The notes beneath the pieces are model-generated. The model had not been told where the DNA came from, did no database searches, and was given only the letters and a program-made list of their open reading frames with translations. Position numbers and translations under genes: made by a program. Below, one piece after another: positions 11,595-24,064 of a DNA stretch of 64,000 bases (the stretch's first letter is position 1; each line of letters begins with the position of its first letter). Source of the DNA: Panorpa germanica (lineage: Eukaryota; Arthropoda; Insecta; Mecoptera; Panorpidae); the NCBI GenBank assembly GCA_963678705.1, contig OY783206.1:19789807-19853806 (forward strand), read 5' to 3'.

Positions 11595-11656
11595 CTTAGT
11601 TTGTCTCCGTTTTCCCCATCTGTCATTTTCATTGCGTATAAATTTTGGGCGAAGGC
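11595..11656 (-). CDS. NOS: NOS micro-exon: FMN domain
   Basis: 62 bp, too short for an ORF listing, found from the conserved FAQNLYAMKM segment expected between the PPENGE exon and the SKSF exon. TTTTCCAG acceptor and AAG|GTAAGA donor. Phase 0 in and 2 out joins exactly to the neighbours on both sides. It sits alone, more than 3 kb from the upstream exon and 5 kb from the downstream one. Confidence 0.93.
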
Positions 11657-12074
11657 CTGGAAAATTAAAATTGTCTCTTTTAATTACTTCTTGAAGGTTG
11701 GATAATTGCTATTTTGTATTCATAATAAATGTCACCATTTTTTGTTAATTTTCTTCAAGAGATCCACAGTTTTAAATAAAAACTAGATACAGTTATCTAT
11801 CGTATACCCTTTTAAAGAAAATTGTTTGAAATAATAATAAAATTTGTGGCGTTATAATAACTAACAATTTTAAATGTAGTGTTTTCTTGCTCATATGCAA
11901 TTGAATTTTTATGATGACTTTTTAAGTTAATTTTTTAAGCCAATTTTTATAAATTTTGAAGGTATTGTCTTATAAACTTACTTTCCTATCCTTGAAGATG
12001 ATAATAGCAAAATATGACTATCGTAACTTTAACAGTTTCAAAATGGCGCGTAATTTAAAAGTCCCGTTCAAAAA
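11657..12074. other. NOS intron, no recognised feature
   Basis: AT-rich; nothing supportable. Confidence 0.5.
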
Positions 12075-12436
12075 GTGTTCCAAATGAGATAATACCTTTT
12101 CTATAACGTGCAATTTTTGTTTTATATGATTTTGGCTACCCAAATTTTATAGGTATATAGTATAGATGTATACAATTAATAAATATATAACATAGACGCG
12201 TGTTTTACTTAAAATAGAAAATATTTATCAAACGAAATCGTAAACTCCAAGAACATGCAAAAAGGAGAAAGAAGGAAAATGTATATCAATGAACCTCTGC
12301 ATAGTAAACTAAATGGATTAATATTCCAAACATAATGTTATGATTCTAGTTATTAAACAAAATAAAAATATTTGTATTTTCTTTTACGGTTTAAAAGATA
12401 TTTAGATTATAAATGGTATCACTTTATTTGGAACAC
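12075..12436. mobile_element. Putative MITE h1 with GTGTTCCAAAT termini
   Basis: Left GTGTTCCAAATGAGATAATACC and right GGTATCACTTTATTTGGAACAC are inverted repeats of each other, 362 bp overall. A single terminus of the same family sits at 19819, next to a NOS acceptor. Confidence 0.6.
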
Positions 12437-13899
12437 CATTAGATTTTTTATGTTTATTACGCATTGTTTTCTTACGCATTCTTTATCGTAGTATTTCGTT
12501 AAGTTTATTATATTTTTTGTTTTATGTAATTACATAATTATTTTCATTTTATTATCTTTCTCTTTCATTTAATTCATATAGCTATCTCTTTCCCACTTAT
12601 AGATTTTTTAAGTGCGTGTAAAACGTGTCAGCCAGTTCTGCCAACAGATATAAATAAAACCTGGTAATCCGTTGATAATCCACGTAATAGACCACATTAA
12701 GTATTTACATGTTAAACAACATAAAAACATTAAATAAAATAAATATAAATAAAGTAATAAATATTTTTTTTTTGTAAAACGTGCAATAAAAATAAATGTT
12801 TTTTTTTACGTTTTTACGTTGGTAGTACTTAATATTCTTTTATTACCGTTTTTAATTACTATTACCATGTCTGTGATTCCATTATTAGTGTTTATTTCTT
12901 TTAATTAGATACTTTCGTTTCTTTTAAATTGTAAAATATATGTGTTTAAAAAGTAACGGCAATTTAAAAGGTCCGCGCCATTTAATTTTCAAAAATCTTT
13001 TTTTTCTGTAAGATGGTAATACTGTACTTAATTACTATACCAAATATGAGCTAGATCGGTCAACCCGTTTGATTACAACAGCTGGTGGAATCAGTCCACT
13101 TGAGTATTTACAATGAATGAAATAATTGAACAAAGAGTTTGACTTAAATTTAGAGTTGTGAACAGGCAGGCGATATGGCTAATGTGCTACATGTGTTGTA
13201 ACATAAATTAAATATACACGTAACCCTCGTTTCAGTCATGAGGGTCAGTTATAATTGATCACGTCTAGAAATGAGGATTCAATTATCTTTGTTTCGGGAT
13301 ATTTGTTTAGGATTAGATGTCATTTGTTGTCTGGAATTGTAATTCATTTTAAGGTGAAACGATATTTGGTCATTTTTGATTCGCGAAATATAGATGGCGA
13401 TACTATACCGCAGGTTAAATATTATCAAAAAAAAAACATGTTTTTTATGTTTAAATCGTTTTACGTAAGTAACTATAAACGCGAATTAAAATCTAAAAAC
13501 GCAAGCCGTTAGATTAATAACGTATCTACATTTTAAGCTTTCTTACACTGACTTTTAATGAGTTGGAATCGCAAAAATACGTTTTGAAAATAAATATTGC
13601 CATATTTTCAAATTCAATTTCAATTTTTATTAACATTAATAAAATATTACCAGAAAACAGAAATTTGATTTTCAACATTTATGTACTAATTAATGATCTA
13701 TTTATAAACAAAGCTGGAACATTTATCTAATTCCTCAATAGCTCAATCGTATGCAAAGTTATTACACTTGTTTTTATACTTGAAAACATGGAGTGCTAGT
13801 ACAAAGCTGTAAATCGTTTGTCATTTAAGAACACTGTTGCCATCTATATCTAACTATATAACCATGAAGTAATGTTTCACCTTAAGTAGCACATATAAT
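12437..13899. other. NOS intron, no recognised feature
   Basis: Very AT-rich. One 85-codon open frame (13255-13512) lacks any recognisable motif and is probably chance. Confidence 0.5.
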
Positions 13900-14490
13900 G
13901 GGCTTGTGTCTTATGTATTAATTTCTATAAAAGTGGGTTACTAGAACCTCAAATGTTCAATTTATTTTTAATAACTCCTTATATGTTTAACTGTTACTAT
14001 AACAATTAAAAAGTAATTTTGTCTCTTTAATTATTAAAGGGATTCAACGTTGTACACATTTCAAATGCACGTGATATCACAACCGCTGCAGACCTTACAG
14101 CTTATAACTATCTGCTATATGTATTTATATATCAAAATATCAAATATTATTTACAGCTATTTCAAAGAACAATAAAATTTCAATATTATGTCTGCCTTAG
14201 CAGGGTTAAATAAAGTAAAAACTTATTATTCTTTGACTTGACTTGATTATTTGACTACCAACAGCTACAAAACATTACCACAGCACTGACCTACTCAACA
14301 AATAACTGATGTTAAAATGCATTTCACGTCATACAAATATGGCCGACCATTTCTAGCGCTAAAACTACAATTCATATTTTTAATTGCTATATCACCGTCA
14401 ATATTTAGATATTTAATAAAATAGACACGCCAATATACATTTATTAACATCAATTTCAAATCGACCACTAAAAAATGAGGACACAAGCCC
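13900..14490 (-). repeat. Family a MITE, copy a6
   Basis: Full-length reverse copy from GGGCTTGTGTCTTATG to GAGGACACAAGCCC, flanked by AT on both sides, with small internal deletions near its 3' end. Confidence 0.88.
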
Positions 14491-14754
14491 ATTTGGTAAT
14501 AAACGTGCGCGCCTATAAACTTGTTAAAATAAACTTTTTATTTCTAATTGGAATTTTGATTTTTGATGTTATGGACTAAAATGTCATTGTTTTTATTTAT
14601 TTAAATGTTATTCTAGTACATCAAGGTGCAAAATATTCCCCTTTTAGTCCTCGATTTATCCGCTGTGTACTCTGGCATCGAGTACATTTCCCCCCTTACT
14701 ACGCATGCGCAAAAACACTTTGAAATCGTATTCTACCAACACAACATCCCTTAC

Positions 14755-14859
14755 CTCCCCATTTTCTGGTGGATCCCCGTTTCCAAAGGTAGATGTGACA
14801 ACTAGAAGCAGTCCTTCATGCTCTATCGAAGAGATATCGTACTCATCCATACACATAAC
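14755..14859 (-). CDS. NOS: NOS exon: FMN domain, phosphate/ring-binding loop
   Basis: 35 codons in phase 0 between a TTTAG acceptor and a GAG|GTAAGG donor. Reads [18 protein letters not shown] then [13 protein letters not shown], a hallmark of NOS flavodoxin domains. The open frame runs on past the donor without homology, confirming the splice. Confidence 0.95.
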
Positions 14860-14935
14860 CTAAAAATAAATGTGAAATTGACAGATTGATAACCCTGATC
14901 CAAAGACAGTGCATTTTTCTAAGATTTTTACTTAC

Positions 14936-15080
14936 TTGTGCGTTGAAGGCATGCCCAAATATTTCGCCAAGTTTCTTGGCGTACATTTCAGCACGCCCCG
15001 TCTCCGTCGCATAGAGTACAGTGGCTTTAATTCTCCGCGACAAAGCGCGACCGAATAATTTCGATGTAAATTTGACAGCT
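14936..15080 (-). CDS. NOS: NOS exon: FMN domain start
   Basis: 145 bp, phase 2 in and 0 out, TTTCAG acceptor and CAA|GTAAGT donor. Begins [19 protein letters not shown] and contains [14 protein letters not shown], the phosphate-binding loop of the FMN site. The first residues complete the calmodulin-binding linker. Confidence 0.95.
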
Positions 15081-15466
15081 CTGAAAGAATAAGAAGTTAA
15101 TTTGATAATCACAAGAAGAGAAATAGAAAATATAACTTAGGAAAGCAAATTATATAGTAAAGTTTCATCATGTTACTTCAGAATGTGTCTAATTTTAATG
15201 TAAACATTAAATAAAATTGAAATTTGCATAATTGGTGTATGTTAGGTTGCGTAATATTAAAGGCAGGCGTATGAAGTTCAAGCAAGTAGTAGTACTTTAT
15301 CTAGTAGAATGTTTTGACATAAAACCTTGAATAACTATATATTTAGGGGTTGACATTTATAATATATATGTTTATTTCACAGAGTGAACCTTAACGGAAA
15401 TTTTGAACCAACCCCGAAGACTATAGCAATAATACTTGCGAAGATAATAACGTTTTTCTAAAGCTA
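15081..15466. other. NOS intron, no recognised feature
   Basis: AT-rich, bounded on the right by a TA that is the target duplication of the next MITE. Confidence 0.5.
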
Positions 15467-16251
15467 GGGCTTCACACGAAACGACATAAGGCGATAGTTT
15501 CAACAATCTCGCCTCGGTCTCGTTAGTATAGAAAAAAATAGGTATAGTTTTAGTCTCGATTTGGTCTCGTAATCGTTTGCTCGTCACATCTCGTTATTGT
15601 GAGCACTTACCCCTAAGATAGTCCTAAACAAAGTAATTCATTATATTAATTGACTAATTATTTTTTTTATTCTAAATTTTTCACACACTAAGCATGTCGC
15701 TTTACTCTCACCATTAATAGTATCAAATTTAAAATAAATTTAAACTTTGAAGAATTTTTTTTTATACACAGTTGAACGACTGATTCAATTTCACTTAATG
15801 CATCATCACTTTCATCTAATCTCGGCCTTTTTGTCAGGTTGACAGTACACTCAACGACTTTTTTGCGACACCTGAAGGCTAAAATGTCTTCAAACAATCG
15901 TATTGTAAATAATTTCTATTCACATTTATTTTTCTTGAAACATTCGTTTCCGTTCGGCTACAAAATGTTGTAAAAGACTTATAAAATAAAAGACTTAAAA
16001 GAATTATAAAATAAAATATTTAACAGATGTTTGTTTACCAGTTTTTATATTTCGTAAATTTACGACCTAACCTTTATAGTAATAAAAAAGGTTGAACGTT
16101 TATGTTTCTTGTTACTTTATTTTTGGAATTTTTTTAAAAATAACGTCAACGAGACCAGAGTCGAAACTCTCGGGTCTCGTCTCAATAGTTTTTAGAAAAG
16201 TTTCGTTTCGTTTTTACGAGACGAGAAAAGTCTCGTCCTCGTGTGAAACCC
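15467..16251 (+). mobile_element. Family c MITE (c1), full length
   Basis: 785 bp with termini GGGCTTCACACGA and its inverted counterpart GTGTGAAACCC, flanked by TA target duplications (15465-15466 and 16252-16253). Subterminal runs of TCTCGTCTCG-like repeats. Other copies: 40335-40780, 47163-48350, 60855-61315 and 63832 to the window end. Non-coding. Confidence 0.85.
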
Positions 16252-16502
16252 TATCTAAAGCGCTGCTTTAAAATTATGAAAAGATTTTTCTCGAAATTAT
16301 GTCAACCCTCACAAGTTAAAATTGAAATAGAAAAATAGGTTCCCGTGAAGCGTTGTATCTCCGTTAAATATCAGCATTTCTAGATTTAAAAAATAGTTTC
16401 AAGAAGCTCAAATTACGCGCTAAAAATATGTTAAAACAAATTTAAAAAATATGCATTACTTTACCCGCAATCAAATCCTAAAAATTTAGTATTTATAGTT
16501 AC

Positions 16503-16594
16503 CTTGCGATTTGCTTAAAATGGAATTTTCTTGTTGTTTTTTTACTTTTTCCTTCTCTGCCTTTTTTCCAGACGTGTACTTTCCAAGCAGCTTC
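16503..16594 (-). CDS. NOS: NOS exon: calmodulin-binding linker
   Basis: 92 bp, phase 0 in and 2 out, TTTAG acceptor and AAG|GTAACT donor. Residues AAWKVHVWKKG, a lysine-rich stretch, then FHFKQIAR. The basic amphipathic segment is the calmodulin site between oxygenase and reductase halves. Confidence 0.93.
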
Positions 16595-16660
16595 CTAAAT
16601 TGTTAAAGATTATAACATACTATTTTTGAGGCCATCTAAAATTTTATATATAACAAGTAC

Positions 16661-16775
16661 CTGGTATTCGTAAGAAGGCTTTAGGAAGTAGAGTGCCATC
16701 TCCTGGTGAAATACTGGAGTTACAGATCCTGACATTGGTGGGACGATCCAAACCCAATCTGCAGGGCAGCCGGAT
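16661..16775 (-). CDS. NOS: NOS exon: oxygenase C-terminal part
   Basis: 115 bp, phase 2 in and 0 out. Contains [17 protein letters not shown] and TPVFHQEMA, which line the pterin site and dimer interface in NOS oxygenase domains. The donor is CAG|GTACTT. Confidence 0.94.
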
Positions 16776-17831
16776 CTGTTATTAATTAATGAATTACTTC
16801 GGGATGCTCTCTAAACACATTGAACAGAGATAAAATCGTGGCTTTAATTTGATATATAACTTATTAAGATCCTATATTATAATGTTCCAAGTGTGTATTT
16901 ATTTGTCTATATGTTTACGCGATTCGTATGGTGGCTCGAAAACGGCTCAATTCATCTTTATGAAAATTTCCTATTTCAGAGAGAAAATAATTCTAACACT
17001 TTGGTCGACCTCCAATTTTCCACTGAATTTCCTGAAAACCCGTAATTTTGTAAAAAATAAATATTTTTTTTTACTTTTTGCTCTGTAACTTTCAATTCGT
17101 AAAAGATAGAAAGTTGAAATTTTGCATGTGTATTACAAATTAAAAAACTGAAAAGGGCATTGAGAAAGTTAGGGGGACCGGTAGTGAACTTTGGATAAAG
17201 TTCAAATTTTGGATTATGTAATATATAATTGAGTATCTAATTAATTAAAAATATTTCAAAATTTTATTTGGGGGACGGGGGCAGTTTTTGGCGAGAGTAA
17301 AAATTGTGCTAGAAAGTTGAAATTTTGTTTAGAGGCTAACCCTTGGTAACTAAATTCCCAAATTTTGGAAAAAGGTTAGTCAAATAACGAATAAATTTTT
17401 TTAGTCAGTTTATATGAAAAATTATTTGTTGTTATATGTAAAATTAATACAGAATGAGTTAAATATTTCAATTTAAAAATGAAATTAAAATTTGAAATGA
17501 AATTCAATTTTCTACGTATCTATTAACGTAGTACGTATACATTTATCGAAGTTATGCTAGTTTACACCTGGTGAGAAACGTCAGCCTAAACTTTTTAAGT
17601 TCTTTACACATCTCTCTTGGAAATGAATTATATTTTAGGTCATTTTAAGAAATTGATAAGGTAATAACAATGATTGACTTCACTAAGGCTACTTTTAATG
17701 AAAAGCAAATAACTTATCATATTTTCCGACGCATAATTTTTGAAAAGGTTAACATTTCAAGGCAAAGGTCATTCTTTTAATCTGACCTTTAATACGTTTG
17801 ATATTTCATGTTGATCGTGTTTCAAACTCAC
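16776..17831. other. NOS intron, unassigned
   Basis: 17080-17340 has phrases such as AGAAAGTTGAAATTTTG repeated twice, typical of non-coding transposon interiors, but no termini were found. The 16849-17088 open frame is not convincing. Confidence 0.45.
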
Positions 17832-18013
17832 CGTAATTTTTGTTCGTTTTCACAATGTTTCAAAAACGATTCTGACGCCGTGTGATGATCGACAATGGTG
17901 ACGCCCTTTTGTTGGAAGCTGTGTAGCACTGCGGCGTTGACCTCCACCAGGGCTCTGTCTTTCCACAAGGTGACCGCAGTCCGCGTGTCAAGGCCCATTC
18001 GAACTGCAACAGG
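17832..18013 (-). CDS. NOS: NOS exon: oxygenase, VDHHTASE segment
   Basis: 182 bp, phase 0 in and 2 out. The acceptor is TTTTCATAG rather than the nearer GTTGCAG, because only the former keeps the frame and supplies the [12 protein letters not shown] residues expected here. Contains [11 protein letters not shown] and [13 protein letters not shown], strongly conserved in all NOS. Donor CG|GTGAGT. Confidence 0.93.
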
Positions 18014-18176
18014 CTATGAAAACTCATGATAGAAATAAAAAAAGGAAAATTTAAGAAGCTCTTTATAGGGGTAACACTATGAATAATTTAAAATATTGTT
18101 CAAGCTTTTAGAAGCACAAACTTTATGAATACCTCGTAAAAGTATTTAGCCGAAGTTATTGGAATTAGCGGAGTTA

Positions 18177-18433
18177 GGCCTGTTGTAGTATGGCACCGTA
18201 TTTAAGGGACGGCGAATTCGGACGTAAATCGACGAGTTGGATGAGCGGCTACTATTCTCAAAGAAACTGACTGTGTGTGTCACAATACATACATACCACG
18301 TACCGATACGACAGCACTCCAAGCAACCTGTGTACTGTAGGGGGTGTATTGGAGTTGTCTTAAAGTAAAGCGTAGTGCCGCGTATACGTCCGGCCGAAAT
18401 TCGTCGAATTATGGTGCCATACTGAGACAGGCC
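18177..18433. mobile_element. Family d MITE (d1), short form
   Basis: 257 bp starting GGCCTGTTGTAGTATGG and ending CCATACTGAGACAGGCC, with TTA duplications on both sides (18174-18176 and 18434-18436). GGCC-type termini with 3-bp TWA duplications fit PIF/Harbinger-derived MITEs. Longer relatives: 42373-42803, 50898-51524, 63539-63831. Confidence 0.8.
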
Positions 18434-19256
18434 TTATGAGACTTTGAACCGACAGCCTTCAAAATGTGGAATGAAAATACTTTCTACACCATAACTCAGA
18501 AACAAATGGTCCGATCGAGGTAAAAATTGGAACTATGATATAAAACATACCGACATTGAATATAAATCTATTCTAGTACTCTCTCTACAACTTTTCGTAC
18601 AATAAATCTTTTTTATGCGTCTCCTAAGAAAAATATACCGTGGGCCATTTGTTAGTTTTCTTTGAAATTGCTAATAAAAGTGTACCGCTGAATATTTTTA
18701 AATGATTCCTGCTTTTTTCGAAAGAGTATACTTCCCATTATTTATGGTATTAACGGTATTTAACATTGTTTTAAATAAAATAGTCCAACGGATCAAATAT
18801 CATACCGAACTTAACGCACATTTAGTAAACTTTGTCAAGTAATTATTTAAAATTGTGTTATTCAAAGGTAGAATGATATACGTCTTGTAGCGGAGGTTTT
18901 ACACTACATATTCGTCAATATGTCAAGCGCGTCACTGTTGTCGATGTCGAAGTAACACTTACTAGAAAAAGAAACCAAGAAATGGCACATCATGCAAAAT
19001 GTTTGTTTTTAGAGGTGCATCTCCTGGTGAAAGGTTTCTTCCCTTTTCCGTATTCTCTTTCAGACGCGTACAACTGTGATATACATTTCCTATCACAACT
19101 TGAAGGTTAATGATTTTTGAACAATGGAAAAATTCACAAAAATATACTAATATGTAATAAAGAAATTCTGCGAGTTTGACGAAAATCGGCAATTAAATTT
19201 CTTCTCAAAAAAATAATACGTAATATTACCCCTGGAATGCAGTCAACTATAACTAC
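18434..19256. other. NOS intron, unassigned
   Basis: 18470-18760 has transposon-interior style text (ATAACTCAGAAACAAATGG) but no termini. No gene. Confidence 0.45.
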
Positions 19257-19431
19257 CTCGAGCATATTTTTCCTATGAGTGTCACAGAGATTTCTACAAG
19301 CAATTTCTGTGCTCATGTACCATCCGTTGAAGGCTGACGCAGTGAATTCGAGTCCTCCGCAATCGAAGAGCATGTTAGACACCGCAGGAAGAGCGTACCA
19401 GCGAAGATCCAGGTCCGCAAACCATTCGAAG
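19257..19431 (-). CDS. NOS: NOS exon: arginine-binding site
   Basis: 175 bp, phase 2 in and 0 out, TTCCAG acceptor and GAG|GTAGTT donor. Contains [19 protein letters not shown] and [15 protein letters not shown]; the glutamate of the STE motif binds the substrate guanidinium. The open frame past the donor is not conserved. Confidence 0.95.
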
Positions 19432-19502
19432 CTGGAATAAATATTTTTATGGTATATATTGTCACTCACCAATAATTTTATCATTAATTCTCTGATTCTT
19501 AC

Positions 19503-19784
19503 GTTGGGTGTGTAATAGGAACCTCAAGGACGAGCTCCTTAGGTAATTCGAAGTAGTCTGGATCATGACCTCCTGCAGATAAGACCAGGGGAAGAATATC
19601 CCACTCCGTCCCGGCTCCTTTCCAACCTAACCTTGTGCAAATCTCTGTGAATTCGACATTCATGGAGTCGCCACAAAGTGTTCCTTCTGGGGTGCGATAA
19701 CCGGCGTAGGAAATCAGTTGAGGATTCCAAATTCTGAAGTCGTGAAGGCCATCGGTTCGTTGAGGAAATATTGTGATCGCTGAT
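19503..19784 (-). CDS. NOS: NOS exon: oxygenase core
   Basis: 282 bp, phase 2 in and out, TTTTTCCAG acceptor and AAC|GTAAGA donor. Contains [39 protein letters not shown] and GGHDPDYF, all landmark NOS oxygenase segments. The longest exon in the window and fully open. Separated from its upstream neighbour by the 15.8-kb intron that carries the nested retroelements. Confidence 0.95.
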
Positions 19785-19818
19785 CTGGAAAAATGAGATA
19801 GAAATTTAGAAATGTGTA

Positions 19819-19866
19819 AAAGTGTTCCAAATGAGACGATACCATTTAAATTTAAGATATCTTTTC
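19819..19866. repeat. Single terminus of family h MITE
   Basis: GTGTTCCAAATGAGACGATACC matches the left end of h1 (12075). No opposite terminus found before 19980, so probably a truncated copy. It starts 35 bp from the NOS exon. Confidence 0.5.
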
Positions 19867-19997
19867 AATTACGGAATGAAATTAATTTTGTTGTTTTATA
19901 TATTATTAATTGAGTTTATAGAAATATGTGTGGGATATTACTTCCTTATATGCTAACCTTTTAACAAAGATCTGTGGGATGGGTGGCATTTCATAAT

Positions 19998-20446
19998 ACC
20001 AGAATACATAAGAGACAAAGATACAAGAAACATGAGAAGAATCGCAAGATTTAGATTAGGAAACGAAGAGAAGAGAAACAGATACTGGGCAAATAGAGAG
20101 GAATGGATGTGTATGGTGTGCGGAACGCAGATAGAAATGTTGGAGCACATTTAGTTTTCATGTGAGAAAAAGGTAGATAGTGAAAAGAATATTGTGCAGT
20201 TATTAAAGAGAGGCAGTGAAGGGAAGAAGTGGATGATGGAGATAAGAAAGAGAAGGAATAGATGAGTAGAAGCAGGAGGGAGAGTAGCAGAAAGAGGGAA
20301 ACAGTAGGGGTTTAAATTTATCTTTTTTTGTTTTTATTTTTTATTTTGGAAGGAGTGAGAATGGTTAGATATAACAAGAATCACAAATGTACTTAAGCAC
20401 AATTATATGTAATTTAAGACAGAAGAACGTAGTAAAATAATAAATA
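19998..20446 (+). mobile_element. 5'-truncated LINE, 3' end of RT protein
   Basis: Flanked by a 15-bp target duplication (19983-19997 and 20447-20461, GTGGCATTTCATAAT), so a true insertion. The plus strand reads RRIARFRLGNEEKRNRYW and a zinc-knuckle-like C-x2-C ... H-x4-C segment broken by a TAG, then a 3' UTR ending in a short A/T-rich repeat. This is the C-terminus of a Jockey/R1-like non-LTR retrotransposon. Confidence 0.85.
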
Positions 20447-20461
20447 GTGGCATTTCATAAT

Positions 20462-23400
20462 TCCTTGCTCACGTTTCTCATCAATATGTGATTCCTATCC
20501 ATTTCCAGCATTTGTCCTTTTAAATTCTATATAAGTTTATATAATATACTAGAAATATGTTCATAATTGTAAGCGCATACACCGCTGTTGAATGTCATCC
20601 GTTATTTTAATAATTATTAATTTTCGGTGAATCAGATTGATAATAACTATTTTTATCCTAAGACCTACTGATAAGAAGATATAGTAACAAAAGCGTTTTT
20701 AGAAAGTAGTTATTTCTTTTTGATTCGATTTCAGAAATTTTGCCTTTTCTTAAAAAAATAAATACAAAGACGTTAAAATAGGAGGACAACTAACCTCAGT
20801 ACGAGTTAAACGCGCTATTGACGAACTCTCTAAGACTTCCGGTTCAGAATATATAAGCATTTTAAAAAAGGTATTTTCTTTGCAGCGAAGACTAGGTGAT
20901 ACCTATTTTAAAATCTCGATTTCTCTTAAGTTATAAAAGATAGCGACTTAATATTTAATATACCGTAACTTCTGTGTAATGTCCTTTAACCGCATTAATA
21001 TAATAAAAGATTAGTTTTAAGAGATTACCCAGTAAACATTTTGGAGTAAATTCTACTTAATTTCTATTACATATCATGAGTTTTTTGTCTGGAACGTGTT
21101 CGTTTTCTATTCAGTCGTTCATAGGAAAGGCCCTTTTTATAACCTACAGAGATCGCAACGACGGTTCACTGCTGAATTAAAAGCGGAGTCGGTTTATGAT
21201 TTATGACCGGAGTTATAAACTTGACACTAGCAGGGGTAGCAGGGGTATAAAACTTAATGGAATTCTACTTTTTAGAGTCTGCAAAATAAAAATATTTAAA
21301 TGAAGAAATAAATAGATGTAATCTTTAGTACGGATCGTGATTTTTTTAATGAATATTATTCATCTTCAACAATACTCGTTATATTAGTTTTTTACATTGT
21401 TTTAGTGATTCAAAAATCCACGATCGGCAGGTCTGCGTTAGGTTTAAAACCTCTGTCTTACCATCGCTAGATACTATCTTCGTTTATATACATTATATTC
21501 GGGGATTGAGGGAGATAGCGTCTGTCTATTACCATTAAAGAAATATTTGTTGAAAAAGGATAGCATATACTTTAAAAATACTGAACGAAATATTATACAA
21601 GTGTAACGGTGAAAAATATATTTTACTTGTCTAACCGCATCTCGTTTCTCTCTCACTTTGGAATAAATGAGATGAAAATGAACTTAAAAAAAATATATCC
21701 ATGTGGGAAAGAAACAGAAATACTTAATGAATGATGTTGGAAAAAGAAAGAATATTATTATGAAAAAATTCTAACAACTAACACAAAATCTGTGACAGGT
21801 AGAGAACTTGTAAAGCGTTAGAATAGAATTGTACGAGTGACTCGAGAACTTCACCAAATAGGGCACTTCACCAAATTGTTTACTGGGTAGTAAAGAATAA
21901 GCTCTATTAAAGTTAGATAGATGAAATCGGCGCCGATTGATTCCAGAAAATTATAATTTGCATTATTTCGTTTAGAAAAATATCTTTTCATGTTGCTTCA
22001 TTCTTGTCTAATGCCTAATAACTCTAATTGGTTTATCCCCATTTCTCCTTCCCCTCCAAACCATCCATACCCCTCCAAAGTCTGATCAGACTTTGTGAGT
22101 CCAGCTTATAATTAGGATACCAGTCGGGTTACGTTCTTTGAGGCGCCTCCAACAAATCCCTAATCACAAATTCCTGTGGTTACTTTAGTTACATTATTAC
22201 ACACCGCGCTTACACAGCGCTGCTTGCTATGTCCCTAAATTCGATTAAACTAGTCTGCAACAAGTGCAATAACAAGGTTTGTGTTTAACCGCCCCTATTT
22301 GAACATTGTTTCTAATAAAGTTCACTCTAGTGCTCCTCTAGGAGTTTGTCGTGGAGTTTTATTTTATAAATAAGTAATTTACTGGAACGAATAGACGCCG
22401 ATTTGTTTTGGGTAATTTGAGTCACATTTTGAATATTTAACCAGCTTTGGTTAATCCGAGAAAAAGTTTTCTCTATTAGTTTTTGTGCTTCCGGTTAGAA
22501 AGTGAACATCTTTACCTTACTGTTTAATTCATCCTCTTCAGGCAGGGATCGAAAAACTTTCTTTTAACAGGTACCACATTCGAAGTTCTTTTCAATCGAT
22601 CAGTTTATTATTTATAGCCCGGTAAACAGAAGTATGTCGTTATTCCGTGATGTTATTAGTTGTTATTACAACATATATGGCTTTGAGTTATATCAACAAT
22701 TATGTAAGGATTAAAATATCGTTCAGAAACTGGATTCGATCCCAGGTCTTTTGTTTAGTACTCAGATGTTTTTCAAATAACTACCTCTGACCGATAAATT
22801 ATACTCCTACACTTATTTAGCGCCTATACCGTTGGATAAAGGAGCTGTTGTTCTCTAGCATTCCTAACCGTATTCATTGGTACTGCCTAGTCATTTCTAC
22901 AACAATTCAACCTCGGAATAAAAAGATAGAAGGCTGAAAGTTGGCATCCGGTTATAAGAAAATTCTAACACAGAATATATTAATAGAGAGGCAGTGCAGG
23001 TTATTACTTAACTTGCTGATAAAAATGTGAAATTTGGTACAGAGAAAGAACCACTTAAATGTCATTGTTTTATGCAGGATTCAATATGACGGCCGCCACG
23101 ATTGTATAAATGCAATATCTAAGAAACCGCTTAACATATTTTAACCACTTTTACAGTAAATGAAAGCTGATTAAATTTCGCAATATTTATAACAAATAAC
23201 ATTTTTATGAAAATCTAATAATTTGAGAGTTAGAAGCAGTTTTAAAAAGAATAAGTGAAATTACGTGCTTTCTTTCTCCGCGCTATATCTCGGGAAGGGT
23301 TGATCCAACAAAAAAATGTATAAGAATAAACTTATAGAGAATTGTATTATCTATAAGTTTTATTTTAGTCCCTAATAGCGTATAACGCATAGGAAACGAG

Positions 23401-23490
23401 TTATTTTCAAAAGAAGTTGAAGAACAGTGTTGTATAACTATAGAATTAAAAATTACTAGTATTCAAACAAGTTTGTTCTTCGTTGATTAA
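20462..23490. other. Long NOS intron stretch, mostly unassigned
   Basis: No exon or convincing open frame. 22040-22370 is less AT-rich than its surroundings and contains an AATAAA next to a GTGCTCCTCTAGGAG palindrome; it could be a solo LTR or 3' end of a retroelement, but I could not define termini. 22920-23350 looks like the interior of an old transposon. Confidence 0.4.
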
Positions 23491-23899
23491 GGCCCTCCGC
23501 AGACTAGTCGACTGATGTAAACGAAGGCTCCGAATCTGCCTGAACCGAATGGGAACGCAACTGTGTTGTTAGTGAGAGAATGCACGTGTATACGAGTCAG
23601 AGAACGCACACGGCTCCAATGAAGCTAAACTGATTTGAAATTGGTTTTGAGCGACTGGTTTTGAGTCACATGCTTTTGATGGTGAACATCATGAGCAGAG
23701 ATGTGCACAAATACTATTCAAAAGTATTTAAATACATACATACAAATACCTCACAATACGACACAATAAAATCCCCTATAATGCTATTAAAAATTCTATA
23801 GAGTCACGAAACAAGACTCGGCATGACTCGTTTTTCGTTTTCGTTGAAAACTTCGTTGCGCAACTAGTTTGGAATCAGTCGACCCGTGTGCAGACGGCC
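23491..23899. mobile_element. MITE j with GGCC termini
   Basis: 409 bp with inverted ends GGCCCTCCGCAGACTAGTCG and its counterpart ending GTGTGCAGACGGCC, flanked by TAA (23488-23490 and 23900-23902). GGCC termini and a TWA duplication place it with family d as PIF/Harbinger-like; inference. Confidence 0.7.
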
Positions 23900-24064
23900 T
23901 AAATTTTAAATCTATAATAAGGGCATTATTCTGTATGTTATTTTCAGCGGTGATAAAATTTCATCGCTGAATAATAACGTAACACGACTCTTATGACAGG
24001 AATGGTCATATGACGTCACTATTTACTGATGAAATTTTATCAACGCTGAAAATAACATACAGAA

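Noticed and set aside
13255-13512. 85-codon open frame as a possible small gene
   Set aside because: Composition follows local AT content, no recognisable motif, deep within a NOS intron with no neighbouring exon signals.
17999-18008. Nearer acceptor GTTGCAG for the [11 protein letters not shown] exon
   Set aside because: It breaks the phase with the previous exon and removes conserved residues; the TTTTCATAG acceptor five codons upstream restores both.
22040-22370. Solo LTR
   Set aside because: Contains an AATAAA and an LTR-like R/U5 look, but I could not find TG...CA ends or a target duplication.
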